A stretch of DNA of 64,000 nucleotides from Gammaproteobacteria bacterium (GCA_017577365.1 PKRJ01000013.1:1-64000); one strand, 5' to 3'. Shown: positions 34,248-44,773, counted from the stretch's first letter. Numbers and translations are program-made. Notes: generated from the sequence alone by a model not told the origin.

Positions 34248-35397
34248 CCGCGGATCGCTACCGCGTCGTGCAGCCGCTGTGCTCGCGGCGTGCGCGGCGG
34301 CGCTGTCGTGCGCGGTGCGCGCCGGTGTGCTTCCCGAGGATCGTGCGGATCTCCTTTATCACTCGTACGATGGCGGCGGCGTGACGATCGACGGCCCGTC
34401 GCTCCTCGTGCGCAAACAGTTCGCGGACAAGTTTTCGGCGTCGGCGAACTATTACGTCGACCGCGTGACGAGCGCCTCGATCGACGTCGTGACGACCGCG
34501 AGCCCGTATACCGAGGAGCGCACGCAGTACTCGCTCGGGCTCGACTACCTGCACGATCGGTGGCTGCTGAACCTGGGCTACACGTCGAGCGAGGAGAACG
34601 ACTATTCGGCGTCGACCTTCAGCGTCGGCGTGAGCCAGGACTTTTTTGGCGACCTCACGACGCTGTCGCTCGGCTACAGCCTCGGCAAGGACGAGGTGGG
34701 GCGCCGCGGCGATTCGATCTTCAAGGATACCGTCGAGCGTCAGCAGTACCGCATCGGGCTCTCGCAGATCCTGACACGGAATCTGATCGTCGGGTTGTCG
34801 TTCGAGACGATCACCGACGAAGGCTTTCTCAACAATCCGTACCGTCAGGTCCGCTATATCGACGAGACGAGCCCGCTCGGCTACGCGTACGAGCCGGAGG
34901 TTTATCCGCGCACAAGGACGAGCGATGCGGCCGCGTTCCGGTTGCGTTATCACCTGCCGTATCGCGCGGCGTTGCACGGCGAGTACCGCTGGTACACGGA
35001 TAGCTGGGATATCGGCGCCGATACCTTCGAGCTCGGCTACACGCATCCGCTCGACGGCGGCTGGATCCTCGAGGCGAAGGTCAGGCTCTATTCGCAGACC
35101 GCGGCCTCGTTCTACGAGGATCTCTTCCCGCGCTCGCGGTTCCAGAACTTCATGGCGCGCGACAAGGAGCTCAGCACCTTCGACAGCCGCACGATTAGGA
35201 TCGGCGCGAGCTACGACGTGCTGCGCGGCGGTTGGAAATTCGTCGATCGGGGCACGGTCAACATCGCGTACGACCGCATCCGGTTCGACTACAAGGATTT
35301 CCGCGATCTTCGCGTGACGGGCGTGCCGCCGGGCCAGGAGCCGCTCTACGGCTTCGACGCGAACGTCGTGCAGGTGTTCGTGTCGTTCTGGTTCTGA
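34234..35397 (+). CDS. DUF3570 outer-membrane protein
   Basis: 387 residues from GTG 34234, chosen because GGAGG lies five bases upstream and the resulting N-terminus is a clean signal peptide (PRRAAAVLAACAAALSCAVRAG). The body is a predicted beta-barrel with DUF3570 landmarks EDRADLLYHSYDGGGVTIDGPSLLVRKQFADKFS, VDVVTTASPYTEERTQYSLGLDYLHD and GWKFVDRGTVNIAYDRIRFDY, ending in alternating aromatic residues (VQVFVSFWF). Barrels of this family occur with DUF4266, TlpA and, in some genomes, ApbE; no apbE is seen here. Role unknown, possibly a conduit or scaffold for the lipoproteins and cytochromes of this locus. Confidence 0.85.
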   Translation: MAAISRGSLPRRAAAVLAACAAALSCAVRAGVLPEDRADLLYHSYDGGGVTIDGPSLLVRKQFADKFSASANYYVDRVTSASIDVVTTASPYTEERTQYSLGLDYLHDRWLLNLGYTSSEENDYSASTFSVGVSQDFFGDLTTLSLGYSLGKDEVGRRGDSIFKDTVERQQYRIGLSQILTRNLIVGLSFETITDEGFLNNPYRQVRYIDETSPLGYAYEPEVYPRTRTSDAAAFRLRYHLPYRAALHGEYRWYTDSWDIGADTFELGYTHPLDGGWILEAKVRLYSQTAASFYEDLFPRSRFQNFMARDKELSTFDSRTIRIGASYDVLRGGWKFVDRGTVNIAYDRIRFDYKDFRDLRVTGVPPGQEPLYGFDANVVQVFVSFWF

Positions 35398-35400
35398 AGC

Positions 35401-36600
35401 CTACCAGCGGAAGAGGCGCACCGCGGTCCCGCGCTCGTAGACCTCGGGACCGCGCGGCAGCTCGACGAAGCCGTCCGTGCCCGCGAGCGTGATGAAGTCG
35501 CCGGAGGTGTTCGTCGGCCGCGGCTCCGCGGCGAGCACGCCGTCCGGCCGCGATTCGAGCACGACGGGCATGAAGAGGCCGAGGCGCGCCGGCATGCGGA
35601 CGTCGGCGGTCAATACCGCGTGCTCGACGCGATAGGGCGCGAGCCCGAGCGACTTCCGAAGCGCCGGCAGCACGTAGCGGGTCGTGCAGACGAGCGCCGA
35701 GACCGGGTTCCCGGGCAGCGCGAAGACCGGCTTCCCCTCGCGTGCGATGCCGAACCACATCGGCCGGCCCGGCCGCTGCTCGATCTTATGGAACACGAGC
35801 TCGACGGCGAGCCGCTCGAGCACCGCGGGAACGAAATCGAACTGGCCCATCGACACGCCGCCGGAAAGGATCAGCATGTCGTGCTCCTCGTGCAGGCGGC
35901 CGATCTCGTCGAGCAGCACACGCTCGTCGTCGGGCAGCCGGGCTCGCGTGACCGTGCCGAGCCGGTGCCGTGTCAGTGCCGTCTCGATCGCACGATCGTT
36001 GCAGGAGCGAATCTGATGCGGAGCGATCGGCTCGTCGACGTCGACGAGCTCGTCGCCGGTCGAGATCACCGCGACGCGCGGCAACGCGGCGACGGCGACT
36101 TCCGCTTTGCCCGCACTTGCGAGCACCGCCATCTCGGGGCCGCCGATCACCGTCCCGCGGCGGAGCACGACGCTGCCCGCGCGGCGGTCGCTGCCTTGCG
36201 GGTGCACGAACTGACGCTCCGCGACCTCGGCGCTCTCCGAGACTTCCGCCTCGTCGCCGCGGCGCTGGATCCGCTCGACGGGGATCACGGTATCGCAGCC
36301 GCGCGGCAGCATCGCGCCGGTCATGACCTCGATGCACTCGCCCGGCGCCTGCCGATCGAGCGCCGGCGCCCCCGCAGCTTGCGTGCCGCGGACCTTGAAT
36401 CGCCGGATCCCGCTCGCGAAATCGCGATAGGCGATCGCGATACCGTCCATCGTCACGCGGTCGAACGGCGGCTGGTCGCGCTCCGCGTGCACGTCCTCGG
36501 CGAGGACCCTTCCGCTCGTGCGGACGAGCGGCTCGCGCACGACGGGAGCCTGCGCCATGCGCGCGAGGATCAGACGTTCCGCATCGGCGATCTCGGTCAT
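35401..36600 (-). CDS. moeA: Molybdopterin molybdenumtransferase MoeA
   Basis: 399 residues, typical MoeA length. Inserts molybdate into adenylylated molybdopterin in the cytoplasm. Visible: PFDRVTMDGIAI, GECIEVMTGAMLPRGCDTVIPVE, VISTGDELV and the MPT-binding ILSGGVSMGQFDFV, PGRPMWFGIAREGKPVFALPGNPVSALV blocks, then domain IV. ATG 36600 gives the usual start; a longer upstream frame is rejected. It lies 13 kb away from the moaACDE cluster. Convergent with the DUF3570 gene and divergent from the TPR gene. Confidence 0.95.
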   Translation of the reverse strand: MTEIADAERLILARMAQAPVVREPLVRTSGRVLAEDVHAERDQPPFDRVTMDGIAIAYRDFASGIRRFKVRGTQAAGAPALDRQAPGECIEVMTGAMLPRGCDTVIPVERIQRRGDEAEVSESAEVAERQFVHPQGSDRRAGSVVLRRGTVIGGPEMAVLASAGKAEVAVAALPRVAVISTGDELVDVDEPIAPHQIRSCNDRAIETALTRHRLGTVTRARLPDDERVLLDEIGRLHEEHDMLILSGGVSMGQFDFVPAVLERLAVELVFHKIEQRPGRPMWFGIAREGKPVFALPGNPVSALVCTTRYVLPALRKSLGLAPYRVEHAVLTADVRMPARLGLFMPVVLESRPDGVLAAEPRPTNTSGDFITLAGTDGFVELPRGPEVYERGTAVRLFRW

Positions 36601-36628
36601 TCCCGTGCTTCTTTCCGGTAACGCTACG

Positions 36629-36656
36629 TTCGTGAAACAGGCGACGATGCTATAAT
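36629..36656 (+). promoter_or_regulatory. Sigma70-type promoter for the TPR gene
   Basis: A perfect -10 TATAAT at 36651-36656 with a weak -35 (TTCGTG at 36629-36634, 16-nt spacing). It lies in the 78-nt gap shared with moeA and is followed by a strong AGGAGG ribosome site at 36664-36669, ahead of ATG 36679. Confidence 0.6.
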
Positions 36657-36678
36657 CGGCCGCAGGAGGCAACCCGCA

Positions 36679-37119
36679 ATGGGGCGCTTGCTTCTCGGCA
36701 TCATTGCCGCGCTCATCGCCGCTTCGACCTGGGCTCAATCCGAAAGCCGCACGGTCGTGGGCCAACGCCATCCTCTACTCGCCGACGGCGCCGACGCCAT
36801 CCGTGCCGGCTCGTACGATGAAGGCATCCGCCTTACGACGCTCGGCCTCGAGACCGAGTCCGTCACGAGCTCGGATCGCGCCGCCGCCCTTTCCAACCTG
36901 TGCGCCGCCTATGCCGGGAAAGGCGACGCCGACAAGGCGATCGAGCATTGCAACGCTTCGATCGAGCTTGGCGGCCGAAACTGGCGTGCGTACAGCAACC
37001 GTGCGTATGCGTACTGGCTCAAAGGTATGTACGACGAAGCCGCTCGAGACATCGAGGTCGCGGCGCAGCTGGCGCCCGAGGCAAGACAGGTCGCGCAGAT
37101 CCGCGGCATGATCAACTAG
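36679..37119 (+). CDS. Small secreted TPR-repeat protein
   Basis: 146 residues. Signal peptide (GRLLLGIIAALIAASTWAQ), then two to three TPR units: residues of about 38-60 (ADAIRAGSYDEGIRLTTLGLE), 68-100 (AAALSNLCAAYAGKGDADKAIEHCNASIEL) and 102-135 (WRAYSNRAYAYWLKGMYDEAARDIEVAAQL). Probably a periplasmic protein-protein interaction module. The next gene, with a TonB C-terminal domain, follows 44 nt downstream and may be co-expressed. Confidence 0.8.
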   Translation: MGRLLLGIIAALIAASTWAQSESRTVVGQRHPLLADGADAIRAGSYDEGIRLTTLGLETESVTSSDRAAALSNLCAAYAGKGDADKAIEHCNASIELGGRNWRAYSNRAYAYWLKGMYDEAARDIEVAAQLAPEARQVAQIRGMIN

Positions 37120-37163
37120 CGCCGACTCGCGCCGAACGTCACGATCGAGGATCGAAGATAACC

Positions 37164-38000
37164 GTGGGCCGCAGCAGCATCGATCGTCGTGCCGGGGGCG
37201 TGGGACGTCTGTTGCGTGCCGCGCGCGCCATGGCCGTGCCGGCCGCCATGCTTGCCGCGTTCGCGTTCCACGTGACGCCGAAGGCGGTAGCCTCGAGCTC
37301 GACCCTTCGCTTATTGCCGCATGCAGTGGTCGCGGCGACATTCGCTGCGGGCGGCGAGCGCGCGAAGGCACAGGGGGAAGCGCGCAGCCGGAGGGGCCGC
37401 GTCGATCCGATCGGCGTCTGGCATTGCCTGATGTTCGGTCGGGATGGGGAGCAACGTTTCTATCTCGCGCTCGACTCCGACGGAGGCGCCCGGATCGCCC
37501 GGGTCACCGAGGCGCTCGAGGGCCGTTGGACCGCGGTCGGTGAATGGCGCCGCGTGTACGGGCGCTTCGAGCTCGAGGATCGTGCGAACGCGCGCCGGTT
37601 CATTGCCGACCTTCGTGCCGAGACGCTCGGCGGCCGCTGGATGGCAACGATCTACGAAGGCGGCTGGTGGTGCGCGCCGGTCGACGGCGTCGCGCCGCAC
37701 GACGAGAAGCCGCCGCCCGCACGCGGATTGATGGAAGCGCTCGTACCCGCCATTATTGCGGGGCCGAATTATCCGCGGCAGGCAGTAAGGGAAGCCAAGG
37801 AAGGACGGGCAGTCAGTTGCTTCATCGTCGACGGTCGGGGGGAGATCAGTCGGCCCGGCATTATCGAGCTGACGGACGAAGTTTTCCGCGAGGCGACGCT
37901 CGGTGCCGTCGCCCGGTCGCGCTTTCGGAGTCGCGGCGATGACAGTGCACCGATGCCTGCCTGTCGCAGCTTCAAGTACGAGCTGCGCATCGCCGGTTGA
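37164..38000 (+). CDS. Secreted protein with a C-terminal TonB domain
   Basis: 278 residues from a GTG start. A hydrophobic N-terminal segment (MAVPAAMLAAFAFHV) may be a signal or anchor. Residues of about 75-180 form a domain of unknown family (VDPIGVWHCLMFGRDGEQRFYLALDSDGG ... YEGGWWCAPV). Residues of about 195-278 resemble TonB_C (GPNYPRQAVREAKEGRAVSCFIVDGRGEISRPGIIE, VFREATLGAVARSRF). No exbB or exbD is adjacent and there is no proline-rich spacer, so it is unlikely to be the energising TonB. Exact start uncertain; its stop overlaps a possible TTG start of the MATE gene. Confidence 0.65.
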   Translation: MGRSSIDRRAGGVGRLLRAARAMAVPAAMLAAFAFHVTPKAVASSSTLRLLPHAVVAATFAAGGERAKAQGEARSRRGRVDPIGVWHCLMFGRDGEQRFYLALDSDGGARIARVTEALEGRWTAVGEWRRVYGRFELEDRANARRFIADLRAETLGGRWMATIYEGGWWCAPVDGVAPHDEKPPPARGLMEALVPAIIAGPNYPRQAVREAKEGRAVSCFIVDGRGEISRPGIIELTDEVFREATLGAVARSRFRSRGDDSAPMPACRSFKYELRIAG

Positions 38001-38020
38001 CCACGGCTAGCCCCACGACG

Positions 38021-39397
38021 ATGAGCGGCGTTGAGGCCGGACGCGGAGGGCCGTCGCGCCCCCGGCTCGTCGAGGGCCCGGTCGGGCGACACCTGTGGCA
38101 GCTCGCGGCGCCGATGTTCGTCGGCCTCGTCGCGGTCAGCTCGTACAGCATCGTCGATACCTACTTCGTCGGTCAGCTCGGCACGCTGCCGCTCGCCGCG
38201 CTCGGATTCACGTTCCCCGTCGCATTCTCGCTGGTCGCCGTCGCGCTCGGCGTCGGCGTCGGCTGCTCGTCGGTGCTGTCGCGTTCGTACGGCGCCGGCG
38301 ACCTCGAATCGGCGCAGCGGATCACGACGCATTCGCTCGTGCTCGCCGTGCTGCTCGGCTTGGTCGTGATGGTCGCCGGGCTTGCGAGCATCGACCGGGT
38401 CTTCGGATGGCTCGGCGCCGACGAGCGCACGTTGCCGCTCGTGCGCGAGTACATGGAGATCTATTACTTCGGCGGCTTTCTGTTGATTCTTCCCCTCGTC
38501 GGGAACTTCGCGATGCGCTCGGTCGGCGATGCGCGCATCCCGGCGGTGATCATGGGAATTTCGTCCGTCGTGAACATCGTGCTCGACCCCATCCTGATCT
38601 TCGGATGGTTCGGCTTTCCCCGCCTCGAGATGCGCGGCGCGGCGATCGCGACGGTGATCGCGAACGGCGTGACCGTGCTCGCGTCGGTGTGGATCCTTCA
38701 TCGCCGCGAGCACCTCGTGCGGGCACGCTATCTGCGGCCGTCCGGTTACTGGGACTCGTTCCGCCGTCTCGCCCACGTCGGCGTGCCCGCGACCGCGGCG
38801 AACCTGCTGAACCCGCTGACCGTCGGCGCGATCACGGCACTCGTCGCGTCCCATGGTCCCGAAGCCGTCGCGGGGTTCGGCGTGGCGTCGCGCGTCGAAT
38901 CGCTCGTCATGATCGTGATCTTCGCCGTGTCGTCGTCCGTGACGCCGTTCGTCGGCCAGAACTACGGCGCGGGCAGGATCGACCGCGTGCGGAGCATGAC
39001 ACGGATCTCGGGGCTCTTCTGCGTCGCGTACGGCGTCGCGGTTGCCGTGGTGCTCTGGTTCGCCGGCGCGCCGCTCGCGGCACTCTTCAACGACGCGCCC
39101 GGGGTCGTCTCGACGGCGGCGGCCTATCTTTCGATCGTGCCGGTGACGCTCGGCGCCTTCGGCGTCATGCTCGTTTGCGCCGCAGCGTTCAACGCGCTCG
39201 GCAAGCCGATGCCGGCGACGACGCTGACGTTCGCGAAGCTCTTTCTCGCATATATCCCCCTCGCGTGGCTCTTCTCTCGTGCCGTCGGGTTGCTCGGCAT
39301 CTTCTGGGCGAACGCGATCGTGCATGTGCTATTCGGGATCGTCGCGTCCATCTGGGTGAAGCGGACGTTCGACGAGGTCGAGCGGCGGGCCGCATAG
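38021..39397 (+). CDS. MATE-family multidrug/cation efflux protein
   Basis: 458 residues from ATG 38021 (a TTG at 37997 overlapping the preceding stop is an alternative). Twelve predicted helices in two halves. MATE landmarks: LWQLAAPMFVGLVAVSSYSIVDTYFVGQLGTLPLAALGF in the first half and HVGVPATAANLLNPLTVGAITALVASHGPEAVAGFGVASR with SSVTPFVGQNYGAGR in the second. Exports drugs or organic cations in exchange for Na+ or H+. Substrate unknown. Confidence 0.92.
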   Translation: MSGVEAGRGGPSRPRLVEGPVGRHLWQLAAPMFVGLVAVSSYSIVDTYFVGQLGTLPLAALGFTFPVAFSLVAVALGVGVGCSSVLSRSYGAGDLESAQRITTHSLVLAVLLGLVVMVAGLASIDRVFGWLGADERTLPLVREYMEIYYFGGFLLILPLVGNFAMRSVGDARIPAVIMGISSVVNIVLDPILIFGWFGFPRLEMRGAAIATVIANGVTVLASVWILHRREHLVRARYLRPSGYWDSFRRLAHVGVPATAANLLNPLTVGAITALVASHGPEAVAGFGVASRVESLVMIVIFAVSSSVTPFVGQNYGAGRIDRVRSMTRISGLFCVAYGVAVAVVLWFAGAPLAALFNDAPGVVSTAAAYLSIVPVTLGAFGVMLVCAAAFNALGKPMPATTLTFAKLFLAYIPLAWLFSRAVGLLGIFWANAIVHVLFGIVASIWVKRTFDEVERRAA

Positions 39398-39535
39398 CGA
39401 CTCGGGCCGCCCGTTGCGTCAGCGCGCCTTGTGTTGCCCGCGGTATCACCGCACACTTCCGCCGACTATCGACCTGCGCACGGCGGCGCCCCGTGCAATA
39501 CGGATGCTCGAGAACGAAACGAACGGGGGGAGACG

Positions 39536-41365
39536 ATGCGGAAGCTTGCAGGGCTCTTGCTGGCGGCAAGTTGCGGCCTGATCGCCGCGCCGGCTTTTCC
39601 GCAGAACCAGAGCGATGTGGTTTATGAGTGCGATCGCGCTTGCCTGAAAGGATTCGTCGATGCGTGGCTAGGTGCGCTCATCGCGAGCGATGCTTCGGCG
39701 ATCCCGCTTGCGCCCGATGCGAAGGTTACGTTGAACGATGATTTCGTCGACGTGAAGGATGCTTTCTGGCGCAGTGCGGCCTCCGTGCAAGCGCGTATCG
39801 ATATCGCGAATCCGCGTTGGGGAGATACTGCAACCCAGGCAGTCATCAACAACGACGACGGTACTCGATACCTCTATGTGCTTCGTCTGAAGGTCAAAGG
39901 CGGCGCGATCACCGAAGCCGAGTCGATCGTGGTTCGAAACGCCGAAGAAGGCGGACTGTTCGACGTTTCGACGCTTGAGACCCCGAACGCGAACTTCAAC
40001 ATTCGGATTCGCCCCGCGGAGCAGGATTCCTATTACGACCTGATCGCCGCGGCCGAAGGCTATTGGCGCGCGTTCAACACCAACGGCACCGATGAATATC
40101 ATCCCGCCCCGCTGTGGCCCAATGTTCCGCGCGTCGTGAACGGCGTGAGCACGGCGAACGCCGCGAGCGGCGGCGAGGGCACAATGACCGCCGCGGAGCA
40201 GTTCGACCGCGGTCTTCATGCCGGGCGCAACGCGTGGGACCTGCGCTATCCGGTCGTCGACGAGGAGTACGGCGTCGTCATGAGCGTGGCTCGGCTGGGT
40301 CTCAAGGCGGACGCTCGACCGTTGCGGCCGGAGCACGCGGCCGAGCGGCTGGCCGCGATGTTCTTCGCGATTCGCAAGGGCCTGATTTGGGACATGCAGG
40401 GCGTGATGGTGAACCGCGCCGAAGCGCTGCCGAGCGCGTGGCCGCCGGATTACGGTCCGACGCGGGGCGGTTGGCCGCCGATCACTTGCGACCGCGCATG
40501 CCTTACGCGTTTTATCGATGCTTACTACGCGGCGCTCCTCGCGAACGATCCATCGGCCCTTCCCGAGGCGGCAAACGCGCGCGTCACGCTGAACGGAGAT
40601 GAAGTCACATTGGCCGATGCCTTCTGGGAGGAAGCAGAGAAAGTCCGCTGGCGGTTCGATATCGTGAACGAGCGGCTCGGCGACACGGGCACTCAGGTCG
40701 TGGTCGTCAACGAGGACGGCTCCGACACGATGGAGACCGTGCGCCTCAAGGTCGTGCAGGGCGCGATCACCGAGATGGAGATCATCCGCGCGTTCCGCGG
40801 TGATGCCGGCGAGGCGTGGTGGGGACCGGAGCAGCTCGACCCGGAGCCTTCCGACTTTTTGAAGCTCCCGATCCCACCGTCCGAGCGCGATTCCTATTAC
40901 GAGCTCGTCGCCGTCGCGGACGGGTATTTCAGAGCGTTCCAGACCAACGGCACACCGGATTACCACCGCGCGGACCTCTTGCCGGATACGCGGCGTTTCG
41001 AGAACGGCGCGCAGTTCACCGGCAACTATCGCAACGGCGTCTATGCGGTCGCCGCGGAAGGTTTCCACCGCGGCCGCTTCATCGGGCGCAATCTCTGGGA
41101 CCGCCGCTATGCGGTCGTCGACGAGGAGCGCGGCATCGTGCTCACGATTCTGCGTTTCGGCCGGCTCGACGGCCCGATCGAAAACGCGAGCCCGGTGACC
41201 GCGTTCGACCGTATCGTCGCCGAGTTCTTCACGATCAAGTCCGGCAAGATCCAGGAGGTTCAGGCCATCCTGGTCAATCGGGACGATGCCGAGCCCACTG
41301 GCTGGGACACGCTTTGGTACGGCCCCGGCCGCGGCGGCTGGCACAACATGCCGACGGGGCAGTAA
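39536..41365 (+). CDS. Secreted protein with two tandem DUF8021-like halves
   Basis: 609 residues. Signal peptide 1-23. The mature protein is an internal duplication. Repeat 1 (about 30-315) starts [28 protein letters not shown]; repeat 2 (about 320-605) starts [28 protein letters not shown]. Further matched pairs: [108 protein letters not shown]. Each half ends in a [16 protein letters not shown] motif. The unit resembles DUF8021, best known from fungal secreted proteins; function unknown. The GGGGGAGA ribosome site fixes ATG 39536. Confidence 0.75.
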   Translation: MRKLAGLLLAASCGLIAAPAFPQNQSDVVYECDRACLKGFVDAWLGALIASDASAIPLAPDAKVTLNDDFVDVKDAFWRSAASVQARIDIANPRWGDTATQAVINNDDGTRYLYVLRLKVKGGAITEAESIVVRNAEEGGLFDVSTLETPNANFNIRIRPAEQDSYYDLIAAAEGYWRAFNTNGTDEYHPAPLWPNVPRVVNGVSTANAASGGEGTMTAAEQFDRGLHAGRNAWDLRYPVVDEEYGVVMSVARLGLKADARPLRPEHAAERLAAMFFAIRKGLIWDMQGVMVNRAEALPSAWPPDYGPTRGGWPPITCDRACLTRFIDAYYAALLANDPSALPEAANARVTLNGDEVTLADAFWEEAEKVRWRFDIVNERLGDTGTQVVVVNEDGSDTMETVRLKVVQGAITEMEIIRAFRGDAGEAWWGPEQLDPEPSDFLKLPIPPSERDSYYELVAVADGYFRAFQTNGTPDYHRADLLPDTRRFENGAQFTGNYRNGVYAVAAEGFHRGRFIGRNLWDRRYAVVDEERGIVLTILRFGRLDGPIENASPVTAFDRIVAEFFTIKSGKIQEVQAILVNRDDAEPTGWDTLWYGPGRGGWHNMPTGQ

Positions 41366-41496
41366 ACGAACGGCGTGCGCGGGCTCCTCGTGGGCTCGCG
41401 CCACCTGCGCAGACGGTGCGACGCGTGGCACACTCCCGGCATAGGGGAACGACCTGCGTTCTCGTTCGCAGGCTAGCCTGGGGAGTGCCTGAGCCC

Positions 41497-43038
41497 ATGA
41501 GCACGGCGCCATTACTCATCGCCAAAGCCGGCGACACGAGCCTCGAGCTCTTGCCGGCGCTCGCGAACCGTCACGGTCTCATTGCGGGCGCTACCGGCAC
41601 CGGTAAAACCGTCACGCTGCAAACGTTGGCCGAGCGCTTCTCGTCGATCGGTGTGCCGGTATTCATGGCCGACGTGAAGGGCGATCTCGCCGGGATGTCC
41701 ATGCCGGGCGGCGGCAATCCCAAGGTCGAGGAGCGCCTGACGCAGCTCGGCATCGAGCCCGACTATGCGGGCTGCCCGGTGGTCTTCTGGGACGTGTTCG
41801 GCGCGAGCGGGCATCCCGTGCGCGCAACGATATCCGACATGGGGCCGCTCTTGCTCGCGCGCATGCTCGAGCTCAACGACACGCAAGAGGGCGTGCTGAA
41901 CCTCGTCTTCAAGGTCGCCGACGACGCCGGGTTGTTGCTCCTCGATCTCAAGGACCTGCGCGCGATGCTGCAGCTCGTCGCGGAGAACGCGGCGGAGCTG
42001 CGCACGGAGTACGGCAACGTCTCGGCGGCCTCGGTCGGCGCGATTCAGCGCGGGCTGCTCGCCCTCGAGTCGCAGGGCGCCGATCGGTTCTTCGGCGAGC
42101 CGATGCTCAATGTCGACGATTTGCTGCAAACCGACCGGGGCCGCGGCGTCGTGAACATTCTCGCGGCGGACAAGCTGCTCCACTCGCCGAAGGTCTACAG
42201 CATGTTCCTGCTGTGGCTTCTCGCGGAGCTCTTCGAGCACTTGCCCGAGGTCGGCGATCTCGAGAAGCCGAAGCTCGTGTTCTTTTTCGACGAAGCGCAT
42301 CTGCTCTTCGACGACGCACCCAAGGCGCTCGTCGACAAGATCGAGCAGGTCGTGCGGCTCATCCGCTCGAAGGGCGTCGGCGTGTACTTCGTCACGCAGA
42401 ATCCGCTCGACATTCCGGATGCCGTGCTCGGGCAGCTCGGCAACCGCGTGCAGCATGCGCTGCGTGCGTTCACGCCGCGCGACCAGAAAGCCGTGAAGGC
42501 GGCGGCGCAGACGATGCGCGCGAATCCCGCGCTCGACATCGAAACGGCGATCACGGAGCTCGGCGTCGGCGAGGCGCTCGTATCGCTGCTCGACGAGAAG
42601 GGCCGTCCGGGCGTGACGCAACGTGCGCTGATCGTGCCCCCGATGAGCAGGCTCGGGCCGATCGAGCCCGCCGTGCGCGCGCAGCTGATCGCATCGTCGA
42701 GCTTGGCTGGTCACTACGACACGGCGGTCGACCGAGAATCGGCTTACGAAAAGCTGCGCGCGCGTGCCGAAAGCGACGGCTCCCAGGGTCGGAAACCCGG
42801 TCGAGCGGCCGGCGGCTCGGCTCGACGCGGCCCGGCGGGGCAAGGCCGATCCGCGAGCAACGACACGGGCAGTCTCGCGTCGGACATCTTGTTCGGTCGA
42901 CGCGGGCCGCGCGGCGGGCGGCAGTCGCAGGGCTTGATCGAGGCGATGGCGAAGAGCGCCGTGCGCTCGATGGGCACTCAGGTCGGCCGCTCGCTGATGC
43001 GCGGATTACTCGGCTCCTTGCTCGGCAGCAAGAAGTAG
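41497..43038 (+). CDS. HerA-like ATPase, DUF853 (YjgR) family
   Basis: 513 residues. P-loop 31-38 (GATGTGKT), Walker B at about 262-268 (LVFFFDEAH), plus family blocks [25 protein letters not shown] and [42 protein letters not shown]. The family is related to HerA/FtsK motors, but YjgR-type members have no settled role. The C-terminus (about 415-513) is a Gly/Arg/Ser-rich low-complexity linker followed by a short amphipathic end ([14 protein letters not shown]). ATG 41497 gives the standard N-terminus. Stands alone, convergent with the M48 gene. Confidence 0.9.
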   Translation: MSTAPLLIAKAGDTSLELLPALANRHGLIAGATGTGKTVTLQTLAERFSSIGVPVFMADVKGDLAGMSMPGGGNPKVEERLTQLGIEPDYAGCPVVFWDVFGASGHPVRATISDMGPLLLARMLELNDTQEGVLNLVFKVADDAGLLLLDLKDLRAMLQLVAENAAELRTEYGNVSAASVGAIQRGLLALESQGADRFFGEPMLNVDDLLQTDRGRGVVNILAADKLLHSPKVYSMFLLWLLAELFEHLPEVGDLEKPKLVFFFDEAHLLFDDAPKALVDKIEQVVRLIRSKGVGVYFVTQNPLDIPDAVLGQLGNRVQHALRAFTPRDQKAVKAAAQTMRANPALDIETAITELGVGEALVSLLDEKGRPGVTQRALIVPPMSRLGPIEPAVRAQLIASSSLAGHYDTAVDRESAYEKLRARAESDGSQGRKPGRAAGGSARRGPAGQGRSASNDTGSLASDILFGRRGPRGGRQSQGLIEAMAKSAVRSMGTQVGRSLMRGLLGSLLGSKK

Positions 43039-43059
43039 GGACTCGCGCGGCTTCTTCGT

Positions 43060-44622
43060 TCAGTCCGCCACGCGCGCCGACACGATCGCAACCTCGTACG
43101 CGTTCGCCGAGGCAAACGGGCCGAGCCCCGTAGCGATGCGCTGCGCCGCGCCGGCCGGGAGGCGAGAGATCCGCTGACCGGCCTGCCGGATGCCGCCGTC
43201 GACCGCATAGCGAATGGCGAGCGCGACGTCCGCGACGTTGACCCCGGTCGGATTGCCGACCTCGACGACGAGCCGTCCTTGGGCGTCGAGCCCCGTCCGC
43301 ACCTGCAGGTATTGACCGGGGTTCTGCGGCAGGTCGAGCCGCACGGCCCGATCGCGCGCCGCCTGCCCGACCTCGCTGCTCGATTGCGCCGCCGCCGCGT
43401 AGCGCTCGAGCGCCGCAGCGCGGTTGCCGCGCTGCTCGGCGATCAGCCCAAGCACGTAGTAGGCCTCCGCGGTCGGCAGGAGCGAAACGCTCGTCTCGAG
43501 ATCGGCCTCGGCGGCGTCCCACTGGCGGAGTCGCTGGTGCGCGATGCCTTTCTTGAGCGGGTAATAGAAGTAGCGGTCGTTGCGCGCGATCGCGGCGCGA
43601 TAGTGCTCGACCGCCTCGGCGTTCCGCCCTCGCTCGAGCTCGATATCGCCCATGAGCGCATGGAAGTGTCCCTCCGCGGGCAGCAGCCGGAGGGCCTCAC
43701 GGGCGTGCCGTTCCGCCTCGTCGAGGCGTCCCTCGGAAAGCGCCTTGAGGCCCGCATCGTAGGCGTCGTAAGCGGGTTTCGCCTCTTTGAGCCGCGCGAT
43801 GGCCGCTTGATAGCGCTCGCGTCCGAGCTCGCCTCCGGGCGGGAGCGACGCGGCCGTCTGCCGATTCCGCTCGACGCGCTCGGTCGACGGCGGATGGCTC
43901 GCGAACAGCCCGGCGAGCCAGCCTTCGTTGCCGCTGCCCTCGGAGAGGCGCACGAATGTCTCCTGAAGCGTGACGGCCGCCATCGGATCGTAGCCCGCCT
44001 TGGCCATGTACTGCGTGCCGTAGAGATCCGATTCGAGCTCGGCGCCGCGGCTGTAACGCTGATTGACGAGCTGCGCGCCGAGATTCGCGGCGCCGACGAC
44101 GAGATTCGAATAGTCGTTGTCCCGCGCGCCGATCGCGGCGGCGAGCACCGCACCCTGAAGCAGCATCCCGCGCTGCATCGCGAGCGCGCCGTGCCGCGCC
44201 GCGGCGTGCACGATCTCGTGCCCGAGCACGGCCGCGAGCTCCGCCTCGTTGTCGAGCTCGAGCAAGAGCCCCCGGTTCACCGCGATCTTCCCGCCGGGGA
44301 GCGCCCAGGCATTCGGCACCGAGTTGTTCAGCACGACGAACTCGTACGGCAGCGCGCGGTCGCTCACCGCGGCGAGCCGCTGTCCGACGCTCGAGACATA
44401 GGCCGTGAGCTCGGGATCGACGACGTAGTCGCCGCCCTGCGCCTGCCGCATCGGGAAGTACTGCTGCTCGCCGATCGCGATTTCCTGATCCGCGGAGACG
44501 AGCGCGAGCTCCCGGTCGCCGGTGACCGGATTGATCACGCAGCCGGCGGAGGCCAGAAGGGCGGCACCCGCGGCGACCGCACACGCCGCGTGACGGATGC
44601 GTCGAATCGTCTTCTTTTCCAT
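43060..44622 (-). CDS. M48 metalloprotease lipoprotein with TPR repeats (BepA/YfgC-like)
   Basis: 520 residues. Lipobox SAGC (Cys28). Zinc site H135-E-I-V-H139 ([14 protein letters not shown]) with the third-ligand region [10 protein letters not shown] at about 195-200. Family blocks: [22 protein letters not shown] and [13 protein letters not shown]. The C-terminal half contains TPRs (about 325-430). Residues of about 440-520 are an extra beta-rich domain ([30 protein letters not shown]) not usual in E. coli BepA (487 aa). Role by homology: quality control or folding of outer-membrane proteins in the periplasm. GGGAGG precedes ATG 44622. Confidence 0.9.
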   Translation of the reverse strand: MEKKTIRRIRHAACAVAAGAALLASAGCVINPVTGDRELALVSADQEIAIGEQQYFPMRQAQGGDYVVDPELTAYVSSVGQRLAAVSDRALPYEFVVLNNSVPNAWALPGGKIAVNRGLLLELDNEAELAAVLGHEIVHAAARHGALAMQRGMLLQGAVLAAAIGARDNDYSNLVVGAANLGAQLVNQRYSRGAELESDLYGTQYMAKAGYDPMAAVTLQETFVRLSEGSGNEGWLAGLFASHPPSTERVERNRQTAASLPPGGELGRERYQAAIARLKEAKPAYDAYDAGLKALSEGRLDEAERHAREALRLLPAEGHFHALMGDIELERGRNAEAVEHYRAAIARNDRYFYYPLKKGIAHQRLRQWDAAEADLETSVSLLPTAEAYYVLGLIAEQRGNRAAALERYAAAAQSSSEVGQAARDRAVRLDLPQNPGQYLQVRTGLDAQGRLVVEVGNPTGVNVADVALAIRYAVDGGIRQAGQRISRLPAGAAQRIATGLGPFASANAYEVAIVSARVAD

Positions 44623-44773
44623 TCTTTGCGATCCTCCCGGGCGGTTCGTCGAGGCGCTCCGGGTGCCGAAAGCTTCGCCGAAAACGATAATAGGAGTCGA
44701 GTCTTCGGACCCGCAGCGTAGCCCCGGGTTCCGGCGGCCCAAGCGCCGCGCCCTTGGACTACAATGCTTCGCC

